Positions 1-8,205 of a stretch of 14,086 nucleotides of DNA are shown here, one piece after another (within the stretch, counting starts at the first letter, position 1; each line of letters opens with the position of its first letter). The stretch comes from Bacteroidia bacterium. Lineage in GTDB: Bacteria > Bacteroidota > Bacteroidia > Bacteroidales > CAJPTX01. Both the position numbers and the translations under genes were made by a program. The notes below the pieces were generated by a model, which did no database searches, was not told the DNA's origin, and was given only the letters and a program-made list of their open reading frames with translations. The stretch lies in assembly GCA_905373665.1 (NCBI GenBank), contig CAJPTV010000059.1, positions 1-14,086 on the forward strand, written 5' to 3'.

Positions 1-42
1 GCGGATATCCCTCCCCATATCCTCCAAAAAACACTTTACGTT

Positions 43-254
43 TTCCTGAATTCCCCCCTCCTACACCAAGGGCAGACTAAGCACAGACGACGAGTACATA
101 GGGAGCGTACTAAAGGCAGACTAAGCAAAATAGGTAAAATTACCTACCCAAAAATGGGCTTCCAAAGCGCCATTTTTAGACGTCTTCGTTAATTCTATTT
201 CTTGATTATTCTGCTTTTCCTCTTCAAAATGACGTTTAGGAATTCCTGAATTCC
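43..254. repeat. Short dispersed direct repeats in the leader region
   Basis: Two pairs of direct repeats lie in this non-coding stretch. GGCAGACTAAGCA occurs at 71-83 and again at 115-127, 44 bases apart. TTCCTGAATTCC followed by a C-rich run occurs at 43-54 and at 243-254. A perfect palindrome, TAGGTAA-AA-TTACCTA, sits at 131-146. I see no credible gene in 1-367. The repeats could be protein-binding sites or remnants of an intergenic repeat element; the sequence alone does not decide. Confidence 0.45.
150..177. terminator. Probable bidirectional intrinsic terminator
   Basis: AAAAATGG at 150-157 pairs with CCATTTTT at 170-177. An inner GC/GC pair closes a seven-base loop, with one bulged G. 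An A-tract on one side and a T-tract on the other give a terminator shape on both strands. It probably ends transcription of a gene left of the window and insulates the bat operon that begins at 368. The stem is AU-rich at its base, so strength is uncertain. Confidence 0.5.
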
Positions 255-367
255 ACCCCTCCCAGTTGCCACCGAAAAGGAACGGCTTAGCCCCCATTTC
301 GCAATAAAAAGCATACCCGCTCGTTAACCCTTATGAATTCGGAACAGAGGGAATAGAGAATACTCAG

Positions 368-1369
368 ATGGAAGAGAGACAAGAAGTCGATATCCGCGAA
401 CTCAACGCACGCATCGAGCGAGAAAGCTCTTTCGTTGAAATGCTCACCATGGAGCTCGGACGCGTCATCGTCGGCCAACGGCACTTAGTTGAGTCACTCC
501 TGATCGGACTCCTAGCCGACGGACATATCCTCCTCGAGGGTGTCCCTGGGCTCGCTAAGACTTTGGCTATAAGTACCTTGTCGCGCAGCATCGACGGACA
601 CTTTGCCCGCGTACAGTTCACCCCCGACTTGCTACCTGCCGACCTCATCGGTACGCTCATTTACAGTCAAAAACGCGAAGAGTTCGAGGTAAAGAAAGGC
701 CCCATCTTCGCAAACTTTGTCCTAGCAGACGAAATCAACCGTGCGCCCGCAAAGGTGCAAAGTGCCCTCCTAGAGGCGATGCAAGAGCGACAAGTGACCA
801 TCGGCGAGAACACCTACAAGCTCCCCGCTCCCTTTCTTGTGCTAGCAACGCAAAACCCTATAGAACAGGAAGGTACATACCCGCTTCCCGAGGCGCAAGT
901 CGACCGCTTTATGCTCAAAGTCGTGCTCGATTACCCGAAGAAGGAGGAGGAAAAGCTCATCATTCGGCAGAACGTGCGCGGCACATTCCCCGAGGTACGT
1001 CCCGTCGTTAAGCCTGAAGATGTCATTCGGGCACGCAATCTCGTCAGAGAGGTCTACCTAGACGAAAAAATCGAACAGTATATCGTGGATATTGTCTACG
1101 CTACACGCCGCCCTGCCGACTATGGGCTCGAACGTTTTGTCCCGATGATTGGCTTTGGGGGTTCCCCGCGTGCCAGCATCAGTCTTGCGCTCGCAGCCAA
1201 GGCTTTCGCCTTTATCAAACGTCGTGGCTATGTCGTGCCCGAAGACGTTCGCGCCGTATGCTTAGACGTCCTGCGTCACCGCATTGGCTTAACCTACGAG
1301 GCTGAAGCTGAGAACATTACCACTGAGCAGATAGTCACCGAAATTCTCAACCGCGTCGAGGTGCCGTAA
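368..1369 (+). CDS. moxR: MoxR-family AAA+ ATPase, first gene of the bat operon
   Basis: Cytoplasmic AAA+ ATPase of the MoxR family, 333 residues, a normal length. Visible motifs are Walker A GVPGLAKT (58-65), Walker B FVLADE (117-122), sensor 1 LVLATQN (157-163), the family-typical NPIEQEGTYPLPEAQVDRF stretch (163-181, with a candidate arginine finger at R180), and a sensor 2 region GSPRAS (265-270, R268). MoxR ATPases are thought to act as chaperones that remodel or load metal ions into partners carrying von Willebrand A domains. Such partners follow directly: a DUF58 protein, then BatA and BatB. The ATG at 368 is the first in frame and leaves a normal N-terminus. The stop is 38 bases before the next gene. 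No strong TAnnTTTG promoter was found upstream, so the operon promoter is unresolved. Family assignment is near certain; the precise role is inferred from the family. Confidence 0.96.
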   Translation: MEERQEVDIRELNARIERESSFVEMLTMELGRVIVGQRHLVESLLIGLLADGHILLEGVPGLAKTLAISTLSRSIDGHFARVQFTPDLLPADLIGTLIYSQKREEFEVKKGPIFANFVLADEINRAPAKVQSALLEAMQERQVTIGENTYKLPAPFLVLATQNPIEQEGTYPLPEAQVDRFMLKVVLDYPKKEEEKLIIRQNVRGTFPEVRPVVKPEDVIRARNLVREVYLDEKIEQYIVDIVYATRRPADYGLERFVPMIGFGGSPRASISLALAAKAFAFIKRRGYVVPEDVRAVCLDVLRHRIGLTYEAEAENITTEQIVTEILNRVEVP

Positions 1370-1407
1370 TCTCCTATTATGGGCGAAAAACCTCTTGGTA
1401 CGAGACG

Positions 1408-2304
1408 ATGAATCAACAGGAAGAAGCTCGCGAACTCTTAGCACGCTTGCGGCGGATCGAAATCCGAGCGCGAGGGCTCTCACACCAAATCTTTGCTGGC
1501 GAATACCACAGTGCTTTCAAGGGTAAAGGTATGGCGTTCAGCGAAGTACGTGCCTATCGCTACGGCGACGACGTGCGCAATATCGACTGGAACGTCACCG
1601 CCCGCATGCGCGACCCCTACATCAAAGTCTTTGAAGAGGAGCGCGAACTCACGGTCATGCTCCTAGTCGACGTAAGTGGCTCACGCCGTTTCGGCTCTGA
1701 CGAGCGCACCAAGCAGAACGTCATGACCGAACTGGCGGCCATCCTAGCCTTTTCCGCCATACAAAATAATGACAAAATCGGCGTAATCCTCTTCTCCGAC
1801 AAAGTCGAACGTTTCATCCCACCCAAGAAGGGGCGAAAGCACATCTTGCGGATTATCTGGGAGTTAATGAGCTTTCAGCCCGAAAGTCAACAGACCGACG
1901 TCGGGATGGCACTACGTTTCCTCACCAACGCCATTAAAAAGCGTTGTACAGCCTTCCTACTCAGCGACTTCCTAGACTTAGACGCCGACGGGCAACCCCG
2001 CTTCGTCGATCCCCTCCGCATCGCTTCTAACAAGCACGACCTTGTCGGCGTACGGGTCTTCGACCCGCGCGAAGAATCCCTTCCCGACGTAGGCTTAGTG
2101 CGTTGGGGAGATGCCGAAACAGGCGCTACGCGTTGGGTGGATACCTCCTCCCCGCAGGTTCGTCGTGCATTCGAGGAGCTTGCGCAAGAACGCACCAACA
2201 ATTTACAAAAAGTCTTTTCACGCGCCAACGTAGACTGGGTCAGCGTTTCCACCACCGGAGACTATGTGTATCCATTGATAAAACTCTTTAAGCAGCGAGG
2301 GTAA
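1408..2304 (+). CDS. DUF58 domain protein (von Willebrand A-like), MoxR partner
   Basis: 298-residue soluble protein with no signal peptide or membrane segment. The DUF58 signature is clear: the stretch around YRYGDDVRNIDWN (50-62), then the charged EEERELTVMLLVDVSGS (77-92). DVSGS (88-92) resembles the metal-ion-dependent adhesion site of von Willebrand A folds, and a later LLSDFLD segment matches the second half of that fold. DUF58 proteins are almost always encoded directly after moxR and are regarded as its cytoplasmic client or adaptor; that pairing is seen here. The ATG start at 1408 lies 38 bases after moxR, and the stop lies 4 bases before the next start, consistent with one transcript. 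The biochemical function of DUF58 proteins is not established. Confidence 0.94.
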   Translation: MNQQEEARELLARLRRIEIRARGLSHQIFAGEYHSAFKGKGMAFSEVRAYRYGDDVRNIDWNVTARMRDPYIKVFEEERELTVMLLVDVSGSRRFGSDERTKQNVMTELAAILAFSAIQNNDKIGVILFSDKVERFIPPKKGRKHILRIIWELMSFQPESQQTDVGMALRFLTNAIKKRCTAFLLSDFLDLDADGQPRFVDPLRIASNKHDLVGVRVFDPREESLPDVGLVRWGDAETGATRWVDTSSPQVRRAFEELAQERTNNLQKVFSRANVDWVSVSTTGDYVYPLIKLFKQRG

Positions 2305-2308
2305 AGTC

Positions 2309-3298
2309 GTGAAACGGGTAGTGCTTCTTTTCTCTCTTTTAGCGTTATCGCTTTGCCTATTGGCGCAGCCCACTGCCGAGCGTACGCTAAGTCGCGATTC
2401 GGTCGAGGTGGGCGACACGCTCCTTCTCACCCTAAAAATCCGAACAGGCAAAGGAGCGGATATCTTCTTTCCTCAACTCACTGATACCCTTGGCGGTGGA
2501 CTCGAAGTCTACGATGCGCCACGCCTCGACACCCTACAGTACGATGCCGATGCCTTCGTAGCCGCATGGCGTTTGCCCCTCGTGGCTTACGATACAGGCT
2601 GGGTGGCAGTTCCCGAAATTCCTATCCTTGTGCAACTTAATGGACGTGCCGACACGCTCACCACGGGCATCTCCCTCTTCCACGTCGCCTACGTCCCAAT
2701 GGATCAAGCCACTGGCGAGCTTGCCGATATACGCGGCCCGCTTGAACAGGGGATTACCTTCCGTGAGTTACTCCCTTGGCTTTTAGGCGCTTTAGGGGTT
2801 GCCGTCCTAGCCATCGCCCTCTACTTCTGGTTGCGTTATCGCAAGACGCATACCCTCCCATTCGTGCCCGTAAAACCGCCCCGTCCGCCAGAAGAGGTTG
2901 CCCTCGAGCGCCTACGTACTCTCTCCTCTGAGGAGGCTTGGCATCGTCGTGGTGGAAAATATTTCTATACAGAACTCACCGATGCGCTCCGCTTCTACCT
3001 CGAAGCAGCATGGCAAGTGCGTGCCCTCGAAGAAACGACTGCCGAAATTCTCGCAGCCCTTCGTGCCACCGCCTGCTCCGAGGCGCACTATCTCCAATTG
3101 CAACAAATCTTACAACGAAGCGACTTAGTAAAATTCGCTCGCTTCGAACCGCTAGAAAGCGAAGGAATAGGGGACTTACACCTTGCCATCGCCATGGTTG
3201 AGGAAATGGCTGCGCAGCTGGCGCAACTAAAAAGCACCTCGGAAACCCAACCGACAAGCAACAATCCTTCCACCTCCCAAATCGAGAAGGAACTATAG
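2309..3298 (+). CDS. Membrane-anchored BatD/DUF4381-like protein of the bat operon
   Basis: 329-residue exported, single-span membrane protein. Residues 1-19 form a signal peptide (KR, then a Leu-rich core ending LLA before Q20). Residues 25-130 look beta-rich and periplasmic, resembling the repeated domains of BatD. A membrane helix spans about 154-175, followed by basic RYRK. A Pro-rich linker (KPPRPPEE) then leads to an alpha-helical cytoplasmic domain of roughly 200-305, and the tail is Ser/Thr/Asn-rich. This layout (beta domain, helix, helical domain) matches the DUF4381/BatD-like proteins between the DUF58 gene and batA in Bacteroidetes. The start is a GTG at 2309. No ATG occurs in frame before residue 131, and the signal peptide needs this start. 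It lies 4 bases after the DUF58 stop and ends 2 bases before batA. Cys16 is not in a lipobox because Leu15 precedes it. Molecular function is unknown. Confidence 0.85.
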   Translation: MKRVVLLFSLLALSLCLLAQPTAERTLSRDSVEVGDTLLLTLKIRTGKGADIFFPQLTDTLGGGLEVYDAPRLDTLQYDADAFVAAWRLPLVAYDTGWVAVPEIPILVQLNGRADTLTTGISLFHVAYVPMDQATGELADIRGPLEQGITFRELLPWLLGALGVAVLAIALYFWLRYRKTHTLPFVPVKPPRPPEEVALERLRTLSSEEAWHRRGGKYFYTELTDALRFYLEAAWQVRALEETTAEILAALRATACSEAHYLQLQQILQRSDLVKFARFEPLESEGIGDLHLAIAMVEEMAAQLAQLKSTSETQPTSNNPSTSQIEKEL

Positions 3299-3300
3299 CA

Positions 3301-4293
3301 ATGTTCTGGGACGTCGAATTTGCGAATCCACTCTACCTTCACCTTCTTTGGTCGATCCCCCTCTTGCTAGCGTGGTACATCTGGCAGGAGCGAGATCACA
3401 AGCGCCTTGTGCTCTTCCCAAGCTTTATGGCATTGCCCAAGGGGGCTTCTTGGCGCACGCCGATGCGACATATCCCCTTCGCATTAAGACTCTTAGCCCT
3501 AGCTTTTTTAACCATTGCCCTAGCGCGCCCACAAAGCTTCAGCAAGGAGCAAACCTCCACCACCGAGGGGATAGACATCATGCTCTCCCTCGACGTTTCA
3601 AGCAGTATGCTCGCCCGCGACTTTGACCCCGACCGTATCGAGGCCGCCAAACGCATCGGCATACAGTTCATCTCTGGGCGTCCCTCCGATCGAATGGGGC
3701 TCGTCATCTTCGCCAACGAAGCCTTCACCATGTGCCCCCTAACCCTCGATCACGCCTCCCTCATCAACCAGTTCAATGCCGTCGAAATGGACATGCTCGA
3801 AGACGGAACGGCCATCGGCTCTGGGCTTGCCATGGCGGTCAACCGTCTCCTCTCAAGCGATGCGGTCAGTCGCGTGGTTATTCTATTAACCGACGGGGTC
3901 AACAATAGCGGCGAGATTGCCCCCTACACCGCTGCCGAAATTGCACAAACCTACGGGATACGCGTCTACGTCGTCGGGATCGGCTCTATGGGCACAGCCC
4001 CCTATCCCGTCCAAACCCCCTTCGGTATCCGTTACCAGCAGGTCGATGTCCAAATCGACGAGGCGCTCATGCAACAGGTAGCCCAACTCACTGGCGGAGA
4101 GTATTTCCGCGCCACAGACAACCAAACGCTCGAGGAGATCTACCAAAAAATAGACTCTTTGGAAAAATCTAAAATCAGTGTGGACGAATACCTGCACAAG
4201 AGTGAAGAATATCTACTTTGGGGGGTATTGGCGCTCGCCTGCTGTGCGCTAGAGTTCCTATTCCGCAGTTTATCGCTGCGCCTACTTCCTTAA
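3301..4293 (+). CDS. batA: BatA, von Willebrand A domain membrane protein
   Basis: 330-residue inner-membrane protein. Helices lie at about 10-27 (FANPLYLHLLWSIPLLLAWY region) and 59-75, followed by the family mark LARPQ. A von Willebrand A domain follows from about 91 to 290, and a C-terminal helix at about 308-324 re-anchors the protein. The metal-binding (MIDAS) set is intact: DVSSS at 98-102, T170 in EDGTAIG, and D198 in LLTDG. This predicts divalent-metal-dependent binding to a partner, with the domain flanked by membrane anchors. In Bacteroides the bat genes affect aerotolerance; elsewhere the phenotype is debated. BatA precedes its paralogue BatB, and both are presumed MoxR targets. 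The ATG at 3301 is 2 bases after the previous stop, so translational coupling is likely. Confidence 0.95.
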   Translation: MFWDVEFANPLYLHLLWSIPLLLAWYIWQERDHKRLVLFPSFMALPKGASWRTPMRHIPFALRLLALAFLTIALARPQSFSKEQTSTTEGIDIMLSLDVSSSMLARDFDPDRIEAAKRIGIQFISGRPSDRMGLVIFANEAFTMCPLTLDHASLINQFNAVEMDMLEDGTAIGSGLAMAVNRLLSSDAVSRVVILLTDGVNNSGEIAPYTAAEIAQTYGIRVYVVGIGSMGTAPYPVQTPFGIRYQQVDVQIDEALMQQVAQLTGGEYFRATDNQTLEEIYQKIDSLEKSKISVDEYLHKSEEYLLWGVLALACCALEFLFRSLSLRLLP

Positions 4294-4311
4294 CTTTCAC
4301 GCAACGAATAG

Positions 4312-5346
4312 ATGTTCCGTTTTGCAAATAGTGAACTTTTGTGGCTGCTGTGGCTCGTGCCGCTCTATCTTTTGTTGCAGTTCTACATCCGTTACCGTCG
4401 ACGTCGCAATGCCCTTCGTTTAGCGAGCACGACGATGCTGCCACGCCTGATGCCTTACGTTTCTGTGGGGCGTTTCTGGTGGCGTTCGCTCCTCTTTGCC
4501 CTCGCACTTTTGTTTCTTATCCTAGGGCTCGCACGCCCCCAATTTGGCTTGAAACAAGCGACACAAAAGCGCACCGGGGTCGAATTGATGATAGCCCTCG
4601 ACGTCTCACGCAGTATGCTCGCACAGGACGTAAAGCCCAACCGACTCGAGCGCGCAAAATTAGAAATAGCCCACCTCGTACAAAATCTAAAGGAGGATCG
4701 CATCGGGCTCATCCTCTTCGCAGGGCGCGCCTACGTCCAACTCCCCATCACGAGCGATTACGCCTCTGCACAAATGTTCCTCTCGCAGGTCAATTGCGAC
4801 ATGGTTTCTGAACAGGGGACGCAATTGGGCGAAGCCCTCGAACTAGCCATGAAGTCCTTTAGCCCACAAAACGACGTCGGGCGTGCCATCCTTGTCATAT
4901 CTGACGGCGAAAACCACGAGGGCGACCCGCTTCAGCGAGCAGAAGAAGCCGCTAAGCAGGGGATTCGCATCTTCACCCTTGGGCTCGGTTCGCCAGAGGG
5001 CGCTCCCATCCCCGAACAAGGGGGCGGGATGAAAAAGGACGCCTCGGGCAACGTCGTCATCTCCAAACTAGACGAAGTTACCCTCTCTCAAATCGCCGCA
5101 CAAACAGGCGGTATCTACATGCGCGCCGCCTCCCTACGTTCTGGACTCAAGCCCATTCTCGACCAAATCGAGTCGATGCAGCAAGCAGAATTTGACCAAG
5201 TCGTCTACACCGCCTTTGACGAACAGTTTCAACTCTCCTTCTTGCTCTCCTTCTTGTTCTTCGTACTTTCGCAACTCCTTTTTGAGCGAAAGCACCCATG
5301 GTTTAACCTTGACAAGCTCTTAGGCGGAAAGGGTTCAAAAGTATGA
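4312..5346 (+). CDS. batB: BatB, von Willebrand A domain membrane protein
   Basis: 344-residue paralogue of BatA with the same plan. The N-terminus MFRFANSELLWLL begins a helix (about 7-26), followed by the basic cluster RYRRRR and a second helix (about 58-74) ending in LARPQFG. The von Willebrand A domain spans about 89-300 and has an intact MIDAS set: DVSRS at 97-101, T170 in EQGTQLG, and D198 in VISDGEN. A C-terminal helix lies at about 309-325, followed by a basic tail. The GMKKDASGNVVISKLDEVTL segment (about 239-258) is the loop usually seen in BatB. The gene starts 18 bases after batA, and its TGA overlaps the batC ATG by 4 bases (ATGA), which implies translational coupling of the two. 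Confidence 0.95.
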   Translation: MFRFANSELLWLLWLVPLYLLLQFYIRYRRRRNALRLASTTMLPRLMPYVSVGRFWWRSLLFALALLFLILGLARPQFGLKQATQKRTGVELMIALDVSRSMLAQDVKPNRLERAKLEIAHLVQNLKEDRIGLILFAGRAYVQLPITSDYASAQMFLSQVNCDMVSEQGTQLGEALELAMKSFSPQNDVGRAILVISDGENHEGDPLQRAEEAAKQGIRIFTLGLGSPEGAPIPEQGGGMKKDASGNVVISKLDEVTLSQIAAQTGGIYMRAASLRSGLKPILDQIESMQQAEFDQVVYTAFDEQFQLSFLLSFLFFVLSQLLFERKHPWFNLDKLLGGKGSKV

Positions 5347-6233
5347 AACCGCTTCTCATTCTGTTCATTCTCTCCTCCCTGTGTAGCCTAGCGTTGGCAC
5401 AGGAGGGGGCGGGCTACATCCGTCGCGGCAACAAAGATTTTCAAGCAGGAAAATTCTACGACTCTGAGCTCGAGTATCGTAAAGCCCTCGAAGTGGAAGG
5501 CTCTTCCTCAAAAGCGCAATTCAATCTAGGCGGTGCCCTCTACAAACAAGAAAAGTTTGACGAAGCGCTTGGAAATTACCAACAACTCGCAGAACGTGAG
5601 GATATCTCAGACGACGTACGCGCGAGCGCCCTCTACAACCTTGGAAATGCCCTCTACCAACAGAAACAGTACGCCCAGAGTGTCGGTGCTTACAAAGAGG
5701 CGCTTCGATTAAACCCTGGCGCAAAGGACATTAAGTATAACCTATCCGCAGCCCTGCGGATGTTGCAACAGCAACAGAACCAACAAAATCAAAAGAACGA
5801 CCAGAATCAAGATCAAAACCAAAACAAGGATCAGAACAAAGATCAGAACCAAAATCAGAATAAGGATCAGAATAACAAGGACAACCAAAATCAACAGAAA
5901 GATCAGCAGAAAGACCAGCAGCAGAACCAGCAGGGCAACGACAAGCAGGATAAAAACGACCAGAACCAAGACCAAAACCAGCAGCAAGAGCAAAAGGATC
6001 AGCAAGATCAGAACGCTCAGCAGCAAAAGAATCAGCAACAAGACCAGCAGCAGGGCAAGAACGACCCTAAGCAAGGCAACCAGCAAGAGCAGAAGAAGGG
6101 GGCGACGATGAGCCAAGAGGATGCCGCACAGCTCTTGAAAGCGCTTGAGAACCAAGAGAATGCATTGCAAGCAAAGGTGCAAAAGGCGAAGGCCAAAGCG
6201 CGTGCAAGAGCTAAAACCGACAAAGATTGGTAG
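5343..6233 (+). CDS. batC: BatC, TPR protein with a long Gln/Asn/Asp/Lys tract
   Basis: 296-residue exported protein. Residues 1-19 are a signal peptide ending LALA before Q20. TPR repeats cover about 24-135, with typical helices such as ALYNLGNALYQQKQYAQSVGAYKEALRLNP (96-125). Residues 142-252 are almost entirely Gln, Asn, Asp and Lys. A short conserved tail follows: MSQEDAAQLLKALENQE (256-272), then a Lys/Ala/Arg coiled region ending KTDKDW. That tail and the TPR block identify BatC; the polar middle is a common but variable feature of the family. It starts inside the end of batB (ATGA overlap) and is followed by batD. TPRs suggest it scaffolds BatA/BatB or BatD on the periplasmic side (inference). 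The repetitive DNA at 5764-6098 could change length by slippage. Confidence 0.92.
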   Translation: MKPLLILFILSSLCSLALAQEGAGYIRRGNKDFQAGKFYDSELEYRKALEVEGSSSKAQFNLGGALYKQEKFDEALGNYQQLAEREDISDDVRASALYNLGNALYQQKQYAQSVGAYKEALRLNPGAKDIKYNLSAALRMLQQQQNQQNQKNDQNQDQNQNKDQNKDQNQNQNKDQNNKDNQNQQKDQQKDQQQNQQGNDKQDKNDQNQDQNQQQEQKDQQDQNAQQQKNQQQDQQQGKNDPKQGNQQEQKKGATMSQEDAAQLLKALENQENALQAKVQKAKAKARARAKTDKDW

Positions 6234-6302
6234 GGGAGTGGTGTGCCTAGCATCAAACGTTGTACTTGTAGAGGTTTAGGAGATAGGAGAAGTAAAGTGC
6301 TT

Positions 6303-8183
6303 ATGTTACAACATCTTATTGTTTTAACGCGTGGACGTCTCAGCGTGGTCTTATTCTTACTCCTCTTAATGCTGGGGGGCGCTAACCTCTATGCACAGGA
6401 GTTGACCGTGGAAGCGCCGAATGCCGTCTATGCAGGCCAACCCTTTCGCATTGTCTTTACAGCAGAGGGAAAGCTCGAAGAGTTCACGCCACCCGTATGG
6501 GGCGCACTCACCGTCCTACAAGGACCGATGGAGTCCACCATGCAGCACATTGAGATGATCAATGGGCGAATCACTCGCTCACTCCGCACCTCCAAAACCT
6601 ACATTTGTCGCCTCAACGACGCGGGCGTCTATCACTTACCTGCAGCGACCGCCGTCGTGGACGGAACAAATGTAAAGAGCCACCCCACCGACATCGAGGT
6701 GGTCGATAATCCCCAATCTGGAGGAATGCCCAACGGAGGAGCACCCGCATCGCGTGGTAATGCCCCTACGCCTCGTGACGCAACCGCTGCGCAGGGCAAT
6801 GATAGCAGCAGTGATCTCCTCGTAGCGATCCAGTTGAGCAAGAACGAAGTATATCAAGGCGAGCCCGTCGTCGCAACCCTCAAAATCTTTACCCGTCTCG
6901 ACCTCGTCAGCTTCGAGGACTTCCGTTTCCCTGACTTTAAGGGCTTTTGGGCAAAGGAAATAGAAACGCCGCGGCAAATCTCCTTTCATTCCGAAGTTTA
7001 CAACGGCAAGCAGTACAACGCTGGCGTCCTGCGCCAGTATGTCCTCTATCCGCAAAAGAGTGGCGAATTGGAAATCGAACCCCTAAAAGCGGTAGTCCAA
7101 TACCGGGTTCGTGGGGCACGACAGTCCTTTTTCGACGAATTCATGGGGACGTTCCAAACCGACGTCCGTACCCTGACCAGCCCCTCGCGCAAGCTGAAAG
7201 TGTTGCCCCTCCCAAGCGGCGCACCCAGCAGTTTCACAGGTGCCGTAGGTCACTTTGACCTCTCCGCAAAGCTAGACAATCAGGACGTTAAGACAAACGA
7301 AGCGGTCACCTATACGCTCACCGTCTCTGGGGCTGGCAACATGCAACTCTTGCAGAAGCCCGAGCTCCGTCTTCCGTCCACCGTAGAGGTCTTTCCTCCC
7401 AAAATGACCGAAAACTACTCCCTGCGCAATGGCGTACAGACGGGGAGTGTCTCTTACGAGTTCATTCTGATACCGCGTGCCCCTGGCGTACTTTCCCTCC
7501 CAGCCTACGAATATTCCTATTTTGACCCACAAGCCAAAGGCTATAAAACCCTGCGTTCCGAAGCCTTCGAGTTGAACGTACAGGCCGATTCTACACAAGC
7601 TCCTACCGCCGTTGCGGGCACAATCTCCAAGGAGGATGTGCAGTATTTAGGGCAAGACATCCGTCATATTTATGTAGGCGAAATCCTCTTACAACCCGTC
7701 GGGGACTCCTTCCTCGGCTCTCTCGCTTGGTGGATCGTCCTCCTGCTGATTGTCGTGCTTTTCCTTTTACTCTGGATATTCTTACGTCGCCGCCAAGAGA
7801 TGTTTGCCAATATGGCATTACTGCGCGGTAAACGGGCGGGGAGTGTCGTACGTCGCCGTTTGCAACGCGTAAAGGGCTACATGAATCAAGATGCTGGGCT
7901 CTTTTACGTAGAATTAGAACGTGCCGTCTGGGGCTATTTCTCCGACAAGCTTTCCATCGAGCTTTCCGAACTCTCTTCCGATGGGGTACGTGCCGCTCTT
8001 GCCGAACAAGAGGTTCCCGAACAGCTCATCGGAGAGGTCGCACACATCATATCGGCTTGTGAATATGCGCGTTATGCGCCCTCCTCAGTGCAAGAGAGTC
8101 AAGAATCTTTATATACGAGCACGCTCGCCACGTTTGAGTCTCTCGAACGGTGGTTAAAACAGCGTAGCCAACTCAAAAAATAG
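6303..8183 (+). CDS. batD: BatD, large periplasmic beta-rich protein with membrane anchor
   Basis: 626-residue protein of the BatD 'oxygen tolerance' family. A signal peptide (1-32, core VVLFLLLLMLGGANLYA) is followed by an N-terminal beta domain (ELTVEAPNAVYAGQPFRIVF). A Gly/Pro/Ala-rich, Ser-containing linker (about 138-170) leads to further beta domains. These include the family-typical SFTGAVGHF (310-318) and the repeated motif of a ligand or self-interaction domain. A membrane helix lies at about 473-494, followed by RRR and a helical cytoplasmic tail of about 130 residues. I chose the ATG at 6303 because it puts the signal peptide at the N-terminus. A GTG at 6243 would add 20 unusual Cys/Arg-rich residues in front of it and lies only 9 bases after batC. 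It is followed by batE after 22 bases. It probably forms the periplasmic partner of BatA/BatB (inference). Confidence 0.93.
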   Translation: MLQHLIVLTRGRLSVVLFLLLLMLGGANLYAQELTVEAPNAVYAGQPFRIVFTAEGKLEEFTPPVWGALTVLQGPMESTMQHIEMINGRITRSLRTSKTYICRLNDAGVYHLPAATAVVDGTNVKSHPTDIEVVDNPQSGGMPNGGAPASRGNAPTPRDATAAQGNDSSSDLLVAIQLSKNEVYQGEPVVATLKIFTRLDLVSFEDFRFPDFKGFWAKEIETPRQISFHSEVYNGKQYNAGVLRQYVLYPQKSGELEIEPLKAVVQYRVRGARQSFFDEFMGTFQTDVRTLTSPSRKLKVLPLPSGAPSSFTGAVGHFDLSAKLDNQDVKTNEAVTYTLTVSGAGNMQLLQKPELRLPSTVEVFPPKMTENYSLRNGVQTGSVSYEFILIPRAPGVLSLPAYEYSYFDPQAKGYKTLRSEAFELNVQADSTQAPTAVAGTISKEDVQYLGQDIRHIYVGEILLQPVGDSFLGSLAWWIVLLLIVVLFLLLWIFLRRRQEMFANMALLRGKRAGSVVRRRLQRVKGYMNQDAGLFYVELERAVWGYFSDKLSIELSELSSDGVRAALAEQEVPEQLIGEVAHIISACEYARYAPSSVQESQESLYTSTLATFESLERWLKQRSQLKK

Positions 8184-8205
8184 TGAGCAGGGGAGGAGTA
8201 GAAGA

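Noticed and set aside
5742..6182. Long Leu/Val/Ile-rich open frame antisense to batC, looking like a membrane protein
   Set aside because: It is the reverse complement of the Gln/Asn/Asp/Lys codon repeats of BatC, which automatically read as Leu, Val and Ile codons. It has no natural start context or domain.
6243..6302. GTG start for batD, 20 codons upstream
   Set aside because: It would place a Cys/Arg-rich stretch before the signal peptide. The ATG at 6303 gives a normal exported N-terminus, although the GTG cannot be excluded.
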